The notes beneath the pieces were generated by a model. That model searched no databases. It saw nothing but the letters and a program-made list of their open reading frames with translations, and had not been told where the DNA came from. The translations under genes were made by a program, and so were the position numbers. A DNA stretch of 6,923 bases from Xanthobacteraceae bacterium (lineage in GTDB: Bacteria > Pseudomonadota > Alphaproteobacteria > Rhizobiales > Xanthobacteraceae), in NCBI GenBank assembly GCA_030037105.1, contig JASHRY010000196.1, forward strand, positions 1 through 6,923, given 5' to 3'. This document shows positions 1 through 6,203 of the stretch, one piece after another. Each line of letters starts with the position of its first letter. The stretch's first letter is position 1.

Positions 1-42
1 CGGCAAGCGCAAACGAATGGAGCCCCAGCCATTCATTCCAAG

Positions 43-80
43 TGATGCTTTTATACAACAATGTTGCCAAATTGCGACAA
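43..80 (-). promoter_or_regulatory. Candidate promoter downstream of ntrC, possibly for ntrY
   Basis: Read on the minus strand, TGGCAA (69-64), five bases, then TTGTA (58-54) resembles the sigma-54 consensus TGGCAC-N5-TTGCA. The GG at -24 is present, but the -12 GC is GT. Overlapping it, TATAAA (55-50) matches a sigma-70-type -10 box at five of six positions, with a TTGTCG (80-75) at a long 19-base spacing. Both readings put the transcription start near 43. An 11-base palindrome, CAACA-A-TGTTG (56-66), lies inside the element. Downstream, ATG codons at 36-34 and 32-30 open frames that run off the window edge, but neither has a convincing ribosome-binding site, so no gene is called. In related bacteria ntrY usually follows ntrC; that this promoter serves ntrY is inference. 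Confidence 0.3.
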
Positions 81-105
81 TTCCAGGGCGCAGACAGCCG
101 CCGTA

Positions 106-1548
106 TCATCTGGCAGTGCGATAGACTTGGATCTCCAGGTCGCGGATTTTCTTGCGCAGGGTGTTGCGGTTGACGCCGAGCAGGTCGGCGGCACGGATTT
201 GATTGCCGCGCGTGGCAGCGAGCGTGGCGGAAAGGAGCGGCGCTTCCACCTCACGCAGGATGCGGTGATAGAGGCCGGGCGGCGGCAGAGCGTCATCGAA
301 GCCGGAGAAATAGCGCGCCAGATAGCGTTCGACCGCACCCGACAGGTTGTCGTCGCCGCCATGGGTGTCCGCCGGCGCGATGAGCGCAGGTTGCGACAAT
401 TCAGCCTCGACCACGGCGGCCGTGATCGTCTCTTGCGGATAAAGGGCGGCGAGCCGCCGGGCGAGATTTTCCAATTCGCGCACATTGCCCGGCCAGCGAT
501 AGCGCCGCAGCCGGTCGAGGGCGGCTTGGTCGATCTGCTTTCCGGGCAAGCCCTCGCGCTCGACCACGGCAAAGAAGTGCCGGATCAAGTCGGGAATGTC
601 CTCGGTGCGCTCGCGCAGCGGCGGCAGGCGCAGCGGCACTACGTTGAGGCGGAAGAACAGGTCTTCGCGGAACAAGCCCTGCTGGATGAGTTGGCGCAGT
701 TCCTTGTTGGTCGCCGCGATGATGCGGACATCGGCCTTGATCGGGGTGCGGCCGCCGACCGTGGTGTACTCGCCCTGCTGCAGCACGCGCAGGAGCCGGG
801 TCTGCGCCTCCATCGGCATGTCGCCGATCTCGTCGAGGAAGAGGGTGCCGCCTTCGGCCTGCTCGAAACGACCGGCGCTGCGCGTATTGGCGCCGGTGAA
901 AGCACCCTTCTCGTGGCCGAACAGGTCCGATTCGACAAGGTCGCGGGGGATCGCCGCCATATTGATGGCGACGAACGGCCCGGCGTGCCTTTTGCCGTAA
1001 TCGTGCAGCGCGCGCGCCACCAGTTCCTTGCCGGTGCCGGATTCGCCCGAGATCATGACCGTCAGGTCGGTCTGCATCAGCCGCGCCAGCACGCGATAAA
1101 TGTCCTGCATCGCCGGCGAGCGGCCGATCAGCGGGATCGATTCCAGATTCTCGGCCTTGGCCGATTGCTGCGGCTTCTCCTTCGGCTCCGACAGCGCGCG
1201 CCCGACAATGGCGATCAGTTCCTTGAGGTCGAACGGCTTGGGCAGATATTCGTAGGCGCCGCGCTCGGAGGCGCGGATCGCGGTCATGAACGTATTCTGC
1301 GCGCTCATGATGAGGACCGGCAAATCCGGCCGCGCTTTCTTGATGCGCGGCAACAGATCGAAGGCACTTTCATCCGGCAGCACCACGTCGGTGATGACGA
1401 GATCGCCGTCGCCCTGGCTGATCCAGCGCCAGAGCGCGGCGGCATTGCCGGTCGAGCGGACCTCGTAGCCGGCGCGCGACAGCGCCTGGTTGAGCACGGT
1501 CCGGATCGCCGCATCATCGTCGGCAACGAGAATGCTTCCCGTCGGCAT
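106..1548 (-). CDS. ntrC: Nitrogen regulation response regulator NtrC
   Basis: Sigma-54-dependent activator of nitrogen-assimilation genes, phosphorylated by NtrB when nitrogen is limiting. The 480-residue product has the normal family length and three domains. The receiver domain (about 1-120) carries acidic residues D11 and D12, the phospho-acceptor D54, and K104. The AAA+ domain (about 139-370) has Walker A GESGTGKE (168-175), the sigma-54-contacting GAFTGA loop (215-220), Walker B LFLDEIGD (236-243) and the FREDLFFRL segment with arginine-finger residues. The C-terminal Fis-type helix-turn-helix (about 448-469) includes the sequence [15 protein letters not shown]. The frame stays open 35 codons upstream to 1653, but that stretch is arginine-rich and lies over the end of ntrB. 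The ATG at 1548 starts directly at the receiver fold and overlaps the ntrB stop by one base (TGATG), so I chose it; this suggests translational coupling. Domain reading is direct; the regulatory role comes from the family. Confidence 0.97.
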   Translation of the reverse strand: MPTGSILVADDDAAIRTVLNQALSRAGYEVRSTGNAAALWRWISQGDGDLVITDVVLPDESAFDLLPRIKKARPDLPVLIMSAQNTFMTAIRASERGAYEYLPKPFDLKELIAIVGRALSEPKEKPQQSAKAENLESIPLIGRSPAMQDIYRVLARLMQTDLTVMISGESGTGKELVARALHDYGKRHAGPFVAINMAAIPRDLVESDLFGHEKGAFTGANTRSAGRFEQAEGGTLFLDEIGDMPMEAQTRLLRVLQQGEYTTVGGRTPIKADVRIIAATNKELRQLIQQGLFREDLFFRLNVVPLRLPPLRERTEDIPDLIRHFFAVVEREGLPGKQIDQAALDRLRRYRWPGNVRELENLARRLAALYPQETITAAVVEAELSQPALIAPADTHGGDDNLSGAVERYLARYFSGFDDALPPPGLYHRILREVEAPLLSATLAATRGNQIRAADLLGVNRNTLRKKIRDLEIQVYRTAR

Positions 1549-2690
1549 CAATGATCTCCTCGTGGCGCGACGGCGCCGTCCGGCCCGGCGCCCTCCCCTG
1601 CGTAAATCGGCATGAGCACGCGAAAGACGGTTCGGCGCGGCTGCGACTCGCATTCGATGATGCCGCCGTGATCGCCGACGATCTTGGCCACCAGCGCCAG
1701 TCCGAGGCCCGATCCGGTCGGTTTGGTGGTGACGAACGGGTCGAACAGGTGCGGCAACAATTCTTCGGGGACGCCGGGGCCATTGTCCCGCACGCAGAAT
1801 TCGAGCGGCAGCGCGACGCGCGCTTTCGCGCCCGGAAGCGACAGCCGCACGCCGGGACGGAACGCGGTCGACAGCGCGATCTCGCCGCTATTGGCATTCT
1901 CGCCGATCGCCTCGGCCGCGTTCTTGACCAGATTCAAGAACACCTGGATGAGCTGATCGCGGTTGGCCAAGACCGGCGGCAGCGACGGATCGTAGTCCTC
2001 GACGAATTTGATGTGCCGGGCGACGCCGGTCTGCGCCAGCCGTTTGACGTGGTCGAGCACCACGTGGATGTTGATCGGCTCGCGCTCGATTGGACGCTCG
2101 TCGGCAAAAACCTCCATACGGTCGACCAGCTTCACGATGCGGTCGGCCTCGTCGCAAATGAGACGCGTGAGCGTGCGGTCGTCGTCATCGACCGATTGCT
2201 CCAACAATTGCGCGGCGCCGCGGATACCGGACAGCGGGTTCTTGATCTCGTGCGCGAGCATGGCCGCGAGCGCAATCACCGAACGTGCCGCGCCCCTGTG
2301 GGTGAGCTGGCGATCCATCTTGTCGGCGATGGTGCGCTCCTGCAGCATCACCACCACGTGGTCCGGTCGCTCCGGTAGGGGGGCGACGTGCAAATCGACC
2401 AGGCGATCGCCGGGATTACGCGGCGTGCCGAGATCGACCTTGTATTCGTTAACCGCGGCGCCACGCGCACGCACCTGCTCCACAAGCGTGAGCAAGGGGC
2501 TGCCGAACGGCACCAGCTCGCGCAGCAGGTTGCGCCGCAACAACGGGGCCGAAACCTCGAAAAAAGCCTCCGCTGCCATATTGGCGTCCGCCACCTTGCC
2601 GTCGGACGATACGACAATGACAGGATGCGGCAGCGCATTAAGGACTGCATCGGCAGCCATTGCCGCCAAGGATGTTTCGGTGGACGTCAT
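1548..2690 (-). CDS. ntrB: Nitrogen regulation sensor histidine kinase NtrB
   Basis: Cytoplasmic sensor kinase/phosphatase that phosphorylates NtrC and is controlled by PII (GlnB/GlnK) signalling. The 380 residues show no membrane segment. A PAS-type sensor region occupies about 13-120 (beginning [11 protein letters not shown]). The HisKA dimerisation domain has the H-box [12 protein letters not shown] with phospho-acceptor H147. The ATPase domain follows with N-box residues N253 and N257 ([11 protein letters not shown]), the G1 box RDNGPGVP (301-308), the F box [10 protein letters not shown] (315-324) and the G2 box GSGLGL (326-331). All catalytic boxes are intact. The start at 2690 has a GAGGAG ribosome-binding site six bases upstream. 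The stop overlaps the ntrC start, forming an ntrBC operon. In many alphaproteobacteria dusB (nifR3) precedes ntrB in the same operon; here ntrB is the first visible gene, divergent from ispDF. Confidence 0.97.
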   Translation of the reverse strand: MTSTETSLAAMAADAVLNALPHPVIVVSSDGKVADANMAAEAFFEVSAPLLRRNLLRELVPFGSPLLTLVEQVRARGAAVNEYKVDLGTPRNPGDRLVDLHVAPLPERPDHVVVMLQERTIADKMDRQLTHRGAARSVIALAAMLAHEIKNPLSGIRGAAQLLEQSVDDDDRTLTRLICDEADRIVKLVDRMEVFADERPIEREPINIHVVLDHVKRLAQTGVARHIKFVEDYDPSLPPVLANRDQLIQVFLNLVKNAAEAIGENANSGEIALSTAFRPGVRLSLPGAKARVALPLEFCVRDNGPGVPEELLPHLFDPFVTTKPTGSGLGLALVAKIVGDHGGIIECESQPRRTVFRVLMPIYAGEGAGPDGAVAPRGDH

Positions 2691-2696
2691 GCCCGA

Positions 2697-2702
2697 CTCC
2701 TC
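2697..2702 (-). promoter_or_regulatory. Ribosome-binding site of ntrB
   Basis: GAGGAG on the minus strand, separated by six bases (TCGGGC) from the ATG at 2690. It is a strong match at ideal spacing and fixes the ntrB start. Confidence 0.8.
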
Positions 2703-2729
2703 GCCTCCGCCCGGCCGCGTATCGCAAAT

Positions 2730-2757
2730 GGCCCCGCCTACGGCGGGAAACCCGGCC
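2730..2757. repeat. GC-rich palindrome in the ntrB leader
   Basis: CCCGCC (2733-2738) and GGCGGG (2742-2747) form a six-base-pair stem around a TAC loop. Flanking GGCC tetramers at 2730-2733 and 2754-2757 can pair as an alternative outer stem, and GGG-AAA-CCC sits beside the inner arm. On the plus strand a five-T run follows (2759-2763). That could look like a terminator, but no plus-strand gene precedes it. On the minus strand the hairpin would lie in the ntrB 5' untranslated leader, about 40 bases before the start codon. It may be a REP-like palindrome or a leader hairpin; only the symmetry is directly seen. Confidence 0.5.
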
Positions 2758-2788
2758 CTTTTTCATTGATAAGAGCTAGCCAAAGACA

Positions 2789-2824
2789 TATGCACACTAA
2801 ATAGGCGATATTGCCTTGTGCATA
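2789..2824. promoter_or_regulatory. Inverted repeat, possible operator between ntrB and ispDF
   Basis: TATGCACA (2789-2796) and TGTGCATA (2817-2824) are perfect eight-base inverted arms separated by 20 bases. A second inverted pair, AGGC (2803-2806) and GCCT (2813-2816), is nested inside, with GCCT directly abutting the right arm. The half-sites TGCACA/TGTGCA resemble halves of the NtrC consensus (TGCAC-N7-GTGCA), but the arms lie farther apart than a canonical NtrC site allows. ntrBC operons in alphaproteobacteria are known to be autoregulated by NtrC, so an operator here is plausible; the binding protein is inference. Confidence 0.45.
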
Positions 2825-2825
2825 G

Positions 2826-2853
2826 AGTTTAGCCAATTTCTTGGAGTATGCAA
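2826..2853 (-). promoter_or_regulatory. Candidate sigma-70-type promoter for ntrBC
   Basis: On the minus strand TTGCAT (2853-2848, four of six against TTGACA) is followed after 16 bases by TAAACT (2831-2826, four of six against TATAAT). The predicted start near 2818-2819 falls in the right arm of the inverted repeat at 2817-2824, an arrangement suited to repression. For ispDF on the plus strand only a TATCAT -10-like box (2868-2873) stands out, without a well-spaced -35. Both are weak calls. Confidence 0.25.
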
Positions 2854-2972
2854 GTGCTGCGCTGCAATATCATGAACCAGCGCTCGGTCCCGCCGTCAGG
2901 ACATGGATTCCGCAAAACGCGCCGGTTCGCGCATTTCCGTAACATGCGCTAAAGCCACCTCGAACGCACAAA

Positions 2973-2980
2973 GAGGGTGG
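2973..2980 (+). promoter_or_regulatory. Ribosome-binding site of ispDF
   Basis: GAGGGTGG ends three bases before the ATG at 2984, with its GAGG core seven bases upstream. It is too far from the in-frame ATG at 2993 and unrelated to the one at 2903, so it decides the start. Confidence 0.65.
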
Positions 2981-2983
2981 TCC

Positions 2984-4168
2984 ATGAAAGGCATGGTCGC
3001 GGCTGTCGTCGTTGCGGCCGGGAGGGGTCTGCGCGCCGGCAGCGACATCCCCAAGCAATATCGGGAGTTCGTGGGCGAGCCGATGATCCGTCCAAGCCTT
3101 GCCGGCTTCCTCGCCCATCCGCAAATCGGCGCGGTGCAACCGGTCATTCACCCGCATGACGAAGAGGCTTTTCGCGCTGCGACCGCCGGCCTCAAGGGCC
3201 TGCTGCGGCCGGTCTGGGGCGGCGCCACGCGGCAATTCTCGGTGCGCGCCGGGCTCGAAGCGCTCCGCGCGACCGCGCCCGACCTCGTCCTCATTCACGA
3301 CGCGGCGCGACCGTTCGTGAGCGATGCCCTCATCGGCCGCGCCATTACCGCGGCCAAGGAGCACGGCGCCGCGGTGCCGGCCATCGCCATCGCCGACACC
3401 GTGAAAAGAATCGATGACGCCGCCTTCGTGACCGAAACGCTCGACCGCACCCGCCTGCGCATGGTGCAAACGCCGCAGGCGTTCGCCTTCAACCTGATCA
3501 TCGAGGCGCACACGCGGGCCGCGGCGGCCGGGCGCGAGGATTTTCCAGACGATGCCGCGCTCGCCGAATGGGCCGGCCACCGCGTCGCTGTTTTCGCGGG
3601 CGAGGCCGGCAACGTGAAGCTCACCACTAACGATGATTTTCTGCGCGCGGAAGCCTTGCGGGCGGCGGCGCTGTCCGACGTGCGCACCGGCAACGGCTTC
3701 GATGTCCACGCCTTTGCCGATGGCGATCACGTCATGCTCGGCGGCGTAAGAATCCCGCACGCGCGCGGCTTGACCGGGCATTCGGACGCCGATGTCGCGC
3801 TCCATGCCCTGGTCGACGCCATTCTCGGCGCGCTCGCCGAGGGCGACATCGGTGCGCATTTTCCGCCAGGCGATCCGCAATGGCGGGGCGCTTCATCCGA
3901 GCGCTTTCTCGCCTTCGCCTGCGAGCGCGTGCGCGCGCGGGGTGGGGTGATTGCGCACCTCGACGTGACCATCGTGTGCGAAGCCCCACGGGTGGCCGCG
4001 CATCGCGATGCGATGCGCGCGCGCATCGCCGACATCGCCGGCGTTTCCGTCGCCCGGATCGCGGTCAAGGCGACGACCAGCGAGAAGCTCGGCTTCACCG
4101 GCCGCGGCGAAGGCATCGTGGCGCTGGCAACGGCGACGGTGCGGCTGCCGTGGAGGAGCACATCGTGA
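2984..4168 (+). CDS. ispDF: Bifunctional IspD/IspF (MEP pathway)
   Basis: Fusion of 2-C-methyl-D-erythritol 4-phosphate cytidylyltransferase (IspD) and 2-C-methyl-D-erythritol 2,4-cyclodiphosphate synthase (IspF), 394 residues, in isoprenoid precursor synthesis. IspD (about 1-226) shows the CTP-binding motif VVAAGRGLRAG (9-19) with PKQY (23-26), GGATRQFSV (79-87), HDAARP (105-110) with D106, and GNVKLTTNDD (209-218). The linker is very short. IspF (about 233-394) has GFDVHAF with likely metal ligands D240 and H242, TGHSDADVALH with third ligand H274, the loop GDIGAHFPPGDP, and ATTSEKLGFTGRGEGI near the end. All key residues are present, so both activities should work. IspE, the intervening enzyme, is not encoded here. 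A start at 2903 would add 27 residues without family character; 2984 has the ribosome-binding site. The stop overlaps the cinA start by four bases. The fusion is common in alphaproteobacteria. Confidence 0.97.
   Translation: MKGMVAAVVVAAGRGLRAGSDIPKQYREFVGEPMIRPSLAGFLAHPQIGAVQPVIHPHDEEAFRAATAGLKGLLRPVWGGATRQFSVRAGLEALRATAPDLVLIHDAARPFVSDALIGRAITAAKEHGAAVPAIAIADTVKRIDDAAFVTETLDRTRLRMVQTPQAFAFNLIIEAHTRAAAAGREDFPDDAALAEWAGHRVAVFAGEAGNVKLTTNDDFLRAEALRAAALSDVRTGNGFDVHAFADGDHVMLGGVRIPHARGLTGHSDADVALHALVDAILGALAEGDIGAHFPPGDPQWRGASSERFLAFACERVRARGGVIAHLDVTIVCEAPRVAAHRDAMRARIADIAGVSVARIAVKATTSEKLGFTGRGEGIVALATATVRLPWRSTS
4152..4158 (+). promoter_or_regulatory. Ribosome-binding site of cinA inside ispDF
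   Basis: GGAGGAG lies six bases before the GTG at 4165, within the last codons of ispDF. Its strength and spacing support the GTG as the start of the downstream gene. Confidence 0.8.
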
Positions 4169-4683
4169 TCGAAGAGGAATTGCGCGGAGAGGCCAAGCGC
4201 GTGCTCGCTCTCTGTCGCGCGCGCGGCCTCAAGATCGCGACCGCGGAATCCTGCACCGGCGGCCTTCTCGCCGCGACGCTGACGGAAATCGCCGGCTCCT
4301 CCGACGTGGTCGATTGCGGCTTCGTCACCTATTCGAACGCCGCCAAGGAAGCGATGCTCGGCGTGCCGGCGGCGACGCTCAAACGGTACGGCGCGGTGAG
4401 CGCGGAGACCGCGGCGGCTATGGCCGAAGGCGCGCTTAAGAATTCGCAAGCCGATCTGTCGGTGGCGATCACCGGCATTGCCGGCCCCGGCGGCGGCACG
4501 AAACAAAAGCCGGTCGGCCTCGTCCATTTCGCCGCGGCGCGGCGCAACGGCGGCCGCCGCGCGCGGGTGGCCCGTTTCGGCAGAATCGGCCGTAGCCGCG
4601 TGCGCGCGCTCTCCGTCGCCGAAGCGCTCGCACTGCTCGAAGAATTGACTGCCGCGGCCCCCGCTCAGCCGCATCGGCGCTGA
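4165..4683 (+). CDS. CinA C-terminal-domain protein, likely NMN amidohydrolase (PncC type)
   Basis: Stand-alone CinA C-terminal domain of 172 residues. Characterised members (PncC) deamidate nicotinamide mononucleotide to nicotinate mononucleotide, recycling NAD by-products in the cytoplasm. Visible family motifs are TAESCTGGLL (from 26, likely nucleophile S29), VTYSNAAK (54-61, Y56 and K61), YGAVS, ITGIAGPGGGT and KPVGLVHFA. The N-terminal MoaB-like domain of full-length CinA is absent, as in other single-domain members. Near the C-terminus the usual F-x-GDR-x-x-VR segment reads FGRIGRSRVR, without the acidic residue. The start is GTG at 4165, overlapping the ispDF stop as GTGA with an excellent ribosome-binding site, so the two genes are probably co-transcribed and translationally coupled. 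The frame is open upstream to 3880, but that part is only ispDF read in another frame. The domain is sure; the exact reaction is from the family. Confidence 0.92.
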   Translation: MIEEELRGEAKRVLALCRARGLKIATAESCTGGLLAATLTEIAGSSDVVDCGFVTYSNAAKEAMLGVPAATLKRYGAVSAETAAAMAEGALKNSQADLSVAITGIAGPGGGTKQKPVGLVHFAAARRNGGRRARVARFGRIGRSRVRALSVAEALALLEELTAAAPAQPHRR

Positions 4684-4731
4684 CACCTTCCTCCCCTGCT
4701 TCGTTTCACTCCGCCAGGGCAGGAATCCGGC

Positions 4732-5190
4732 TCAGGCCGGCGCGGCGCCGTAGACCTGATCGGCGCGGCGTTCGAAGGCCGCGGCAAAGCGGCGGAAGGC
4801 CGCATCGAAAACCGCGCCCATCAGCATGCCGAGCGCGCGGCTGCGGAACTCGTAGGCAAGGAAAAAATCGACGTTGCACGATCTTTCCCCCACCGGGCGG
4901 AACTTCCAGCGGTTGTTCATGCGGCGAAACGGACCTTCCAGATATTCGACCAGAATTTCCAGATTCGGCCGATCGAGCGTTACGCGACTGGTGAACCGCT
5001 CGCGAATGAGCTTATAGGCGACCGTCATATCGGCGATGATGACGTCCTTGCCGTTCTCCTTCATCCGCCGGCGCACCGTGAGCGACTGGCACAGCGGCAC
5101 GAATTCGGAATAGTGCTCGACATCGGCGACGAGGTCGAACATGTCGGAGGCGGAATGCTGCACCTGCCGCGTGGTCGAGAATTGCGGCAT
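4732..5190 (-). CDS. RatA/Coq10-family START-domain protein
   Basis: Small SRPBCC (START-like) protein of 152 residues, with no signal peptide or membrane segment. It covers the whole family length: the N-terminal STTRQVQHSASDMFDLVADVEHYSEFVPLC segment (residues 5-34), the middle LIRERFTSRVTLD strand region, the LEGPFRRMNNRWKF turn and the long C-terminal amphipathic helix from about 119. The fold binds hydrophobic ligands. In mitochondria and proteobacteria the group includes Coq10, which supports ubiquinone function; the E. coli member RatA was described as a ribosome-association toxin. No antitoxin-like partner gene is seen beside it here. It starts three bases after the lipA stop with only a weak ribosome-binding site, so it is probably translated by coupling to lipA. 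Family placement is firm; a quinone-related rather than toxin role is inference from lineage and the lipA context. Confidence 0.88.
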   Translation of the reverse strand: MPQFSTTRQVQHSASDMFDLVADVEHYSEFVPLCQSLTVRRRMKENGKDVIIADMTVAYKLIRERFTSRVTLDRPNLEILVEYLEGPFRRMNNRWKFRPVGERSCNVDFFLAYEFRSRALGMLMGAVFDAAFRRFAAAFERRADQVYGAAPA

Positions 5191-5193
5191 GAA

Positions 5194-6144
5194 TCAACGC
5201 GCCGTCCGCAGCGCCTTCAACTGCGCGAAGTCTTCGCCCGCATGATGCGAGGAGCGGGTGAGCGGACTTGCGGAAACCATCAAGAACCCCTTGGCGCGGG
5301 CGATCGCCGCCAGCGTCTTGAACTCCTCCGGCGGCACGAAGCGCACGACCGGGTGATGCTTGCGCGACGGCTGCAAGTATTGCCCGACGGTAAGGAAATC
5401 CACGTCGGCAGCACGCAGATCGTCCATCACCTGCAGCACCTCCTCGCGCTCCTCGCCGAGCCCGACCATAATTCCCGACTTGGTGAACATCAGCGGGTCG
5501 ATCTCCTTGACGCGTTGCAACAGCCGCAGCGAGGCGAAATAGCGGGCGCCGGGGCGCACGGTGCGGTATTTCGACGGCACCGTCTCGAGGTTGTGGTTGA
5601 ATACATCGGGCCGCGCCGCGACCACGATCTCCGCAGCGCCTTCCTTGCGCAAGAAATCCGGCGTCAACACCTCGATCGTGGTGTGTGAACAGCGCGCGCG
5701 AATGGCGCGGATCACCGCGGCGAAATGCGCCGCGCCGCCGTCGTCGAGATCGTCGCGATCGACCGAGGTGACGACCACGTGCTTGAGGCCGAGCTTCGCC
5801 GTCGCTTCCGCGACGCGGACGGGCTCGGCCGGATCGAGCGTGCCGGGCAAGCCGGTCTTGACGTTGCAGAAGGCGCAGGCGCGCGTGCAGGTGTCGCCCA
5901 TGATGAGGAACGTCGCGTGCTTCTTCTCCCAGCATTCGCCGATATTGGGGCAGCCGGCCTCCTCGCACACCGTGTACAGGCCGTTTCCGCGCACGATCGC
6001 CAGCGTCTCGACGTAGCCCGGCGAGACCGGCGCCTTGACGCGGATCCAATCCGGCTTGCGCAGCATCGGCTGGTCCGGCCGATGCGCTTTCTCCGGATGG
6101 CGGGGTGCGGTGTCCACACCGACGGCGTCGATTACGACCGTCAT
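5194..6144 (-). CDS. lipA: Lipoyl synthase LipA
   Basis: Radical SAM enzyme that inserts two sulfur atoms into protein-bound octanoyl groups, making the lipoyl cofactor of pyruvate and 2-oxoglutarate dehydrogenases and the glycine cleavage H protein. The 316 residues fit the family length. The auxiliary [4Fe-4S] cluster motif is C60-x4-C65-x5-C71 ([12 protein letters not shown]), and the radical SAM cluster motif is C86-x3-C90-x2-C93 (CTRACAFC). Other family segments are [46 protein letters not shown] and [10 protein letters not shown]. The C-terminal RSS motif that provides a serine ligand to the auxiliary cluster is present as RSSHHAG (297-303), with His where many homologues have Tyr. The ATG at 6144 has GGAG five bases upstream. 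The RatA/Coq10-like gene follows after three bases. Upstream lies a terminator, so lipA probably has its own promoter, which I could not identify. Confidence 0.97.
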   Translation of the reverse strand: MTVVIDAVGVDTAPRHPEKAHRPDQPMLRKPDWIRVKAPVSPGYVETLAIVRGNGLYTVCEEAGCPNIGECWEKKHATFLIMGDTCTRACAFCNVKTGLPGTLDPAEPVRVAEATAKLGLKHVVVTSVDRDDLDDGGAAHFAAVIRAIRARCSHTTIEVLTPDFLRKEGAAEIVVAARPDVFNHNLETVPSKYRTVRPGARYFASLRLLQRVKEIDPLMFTKSGIMVGLGEEREEVLQVMDDLRAADVDFLTVGQYLQPSRKHHPVVRFVPPEEFKTLAAIARAKGFLMVSASPLTRSSHHAGEDFAQLKALRTAR

Positions 6145-6149
6145 GAAGG

Positions 6150-6153
6150 CTCC
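6150..6153 (-). promoter_or_regulatory. Ribosome-binding site of lipA
   Basis: GGAG on the minus strand, five bases before the ATG at 6144. It supports that start. Confidence 0.65.
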
Positions 6154-6176
6154 AAAAGTCTCTCGTTACTTACGGG

Positions 6177-6203
6177 TTGAAACAAGCCCGCGCAAGGCGG
6201 GCT
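6177..6203 (-). terminator. Intrinsic terminator of the D-2-hydroxyacid dehydrogenase gene
   Basis: On the minus strand AGCCCGC (6203-6197), a five-base loop, and GCGGGCT (6191-6185) form a perfect seven-base-pair GC-rich stem, followed by the T-rich tract TGTTTC. The first stem base is shared with the dehydrogenase stop codon (6205-6203). The structure should end or attenuate transcription before lipA, whose start lies only about 40 bases further on. Confidence 0.7.

Noticed and set aside
72..402. Direct repeat of TTGCGACAATTC at 72-83 and 391-402
   Set aside because: The second copy encodes part of NtrC (ELSQ), the copies share no longer flanks, and two 12-base copies alone do not establish a functional repeat.
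61..1554. 497-codon open frame on the plus strand opposite ntrC
   Set aside because: It mirrors ntrC, is rich in Arg, Gly and Ala with no recognisable motif or ribosome-binding site, and arises from GC-biased third positions in the real gene.
1549..1653. Upstream extension of NtrC by 35 codons
   Set aside because: The added residues are arginine-rich, lie in the ntrB coding region and precede a perfect receiver-domain start coupled to the ntrB stop.
1551..2378. 275-codon plus-strand frame opposite ntrB
   Set aside because: Antisense shadow of a clear histidine kinase gene; no domain visible in its translation.
2841..2866. Sigma-54 promoter in the ntrB/ispDF intergenic region
   Set aside because: The best GG and GC pairs have the wrong spacing or match too few consensus positions.
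2870..3880. 336-codon minus-strand frame over ispDF
   Set aside because: Composition is that of an antisense shadow, and it would share its coding region with an intact, motif-rich ispDF.
3727..4686. 319-codon minus-strand frame over ispF and cinA
   Set aside because: Antisense shadow; both genes beneath it carry complete catalytic motifs.
4684..4740. Possible bidirectional terminator between cinA and the RatA-like gene (CCGGC-TCAG-GCCGG at 4727-4740)
   Set aside because: The stem is only five base pairs, overlaps the stop codon of the RatA-like gene and has no T-run on either side.
4732..5190. Toxin-antitoxin module based on the RatA label
   Set aside because: No small antitoxin-like gene is adjacent; the neighbour is lipA and the family also includes Coq10-type housekeeping proteins.
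5012..6049. 345-codon minus-strand frame across lipA and the RatA-like gene
   Set aside because: Out of frame with both genes, Arg/Gly-rich low-complexity translation; it only overlaps the real genes.
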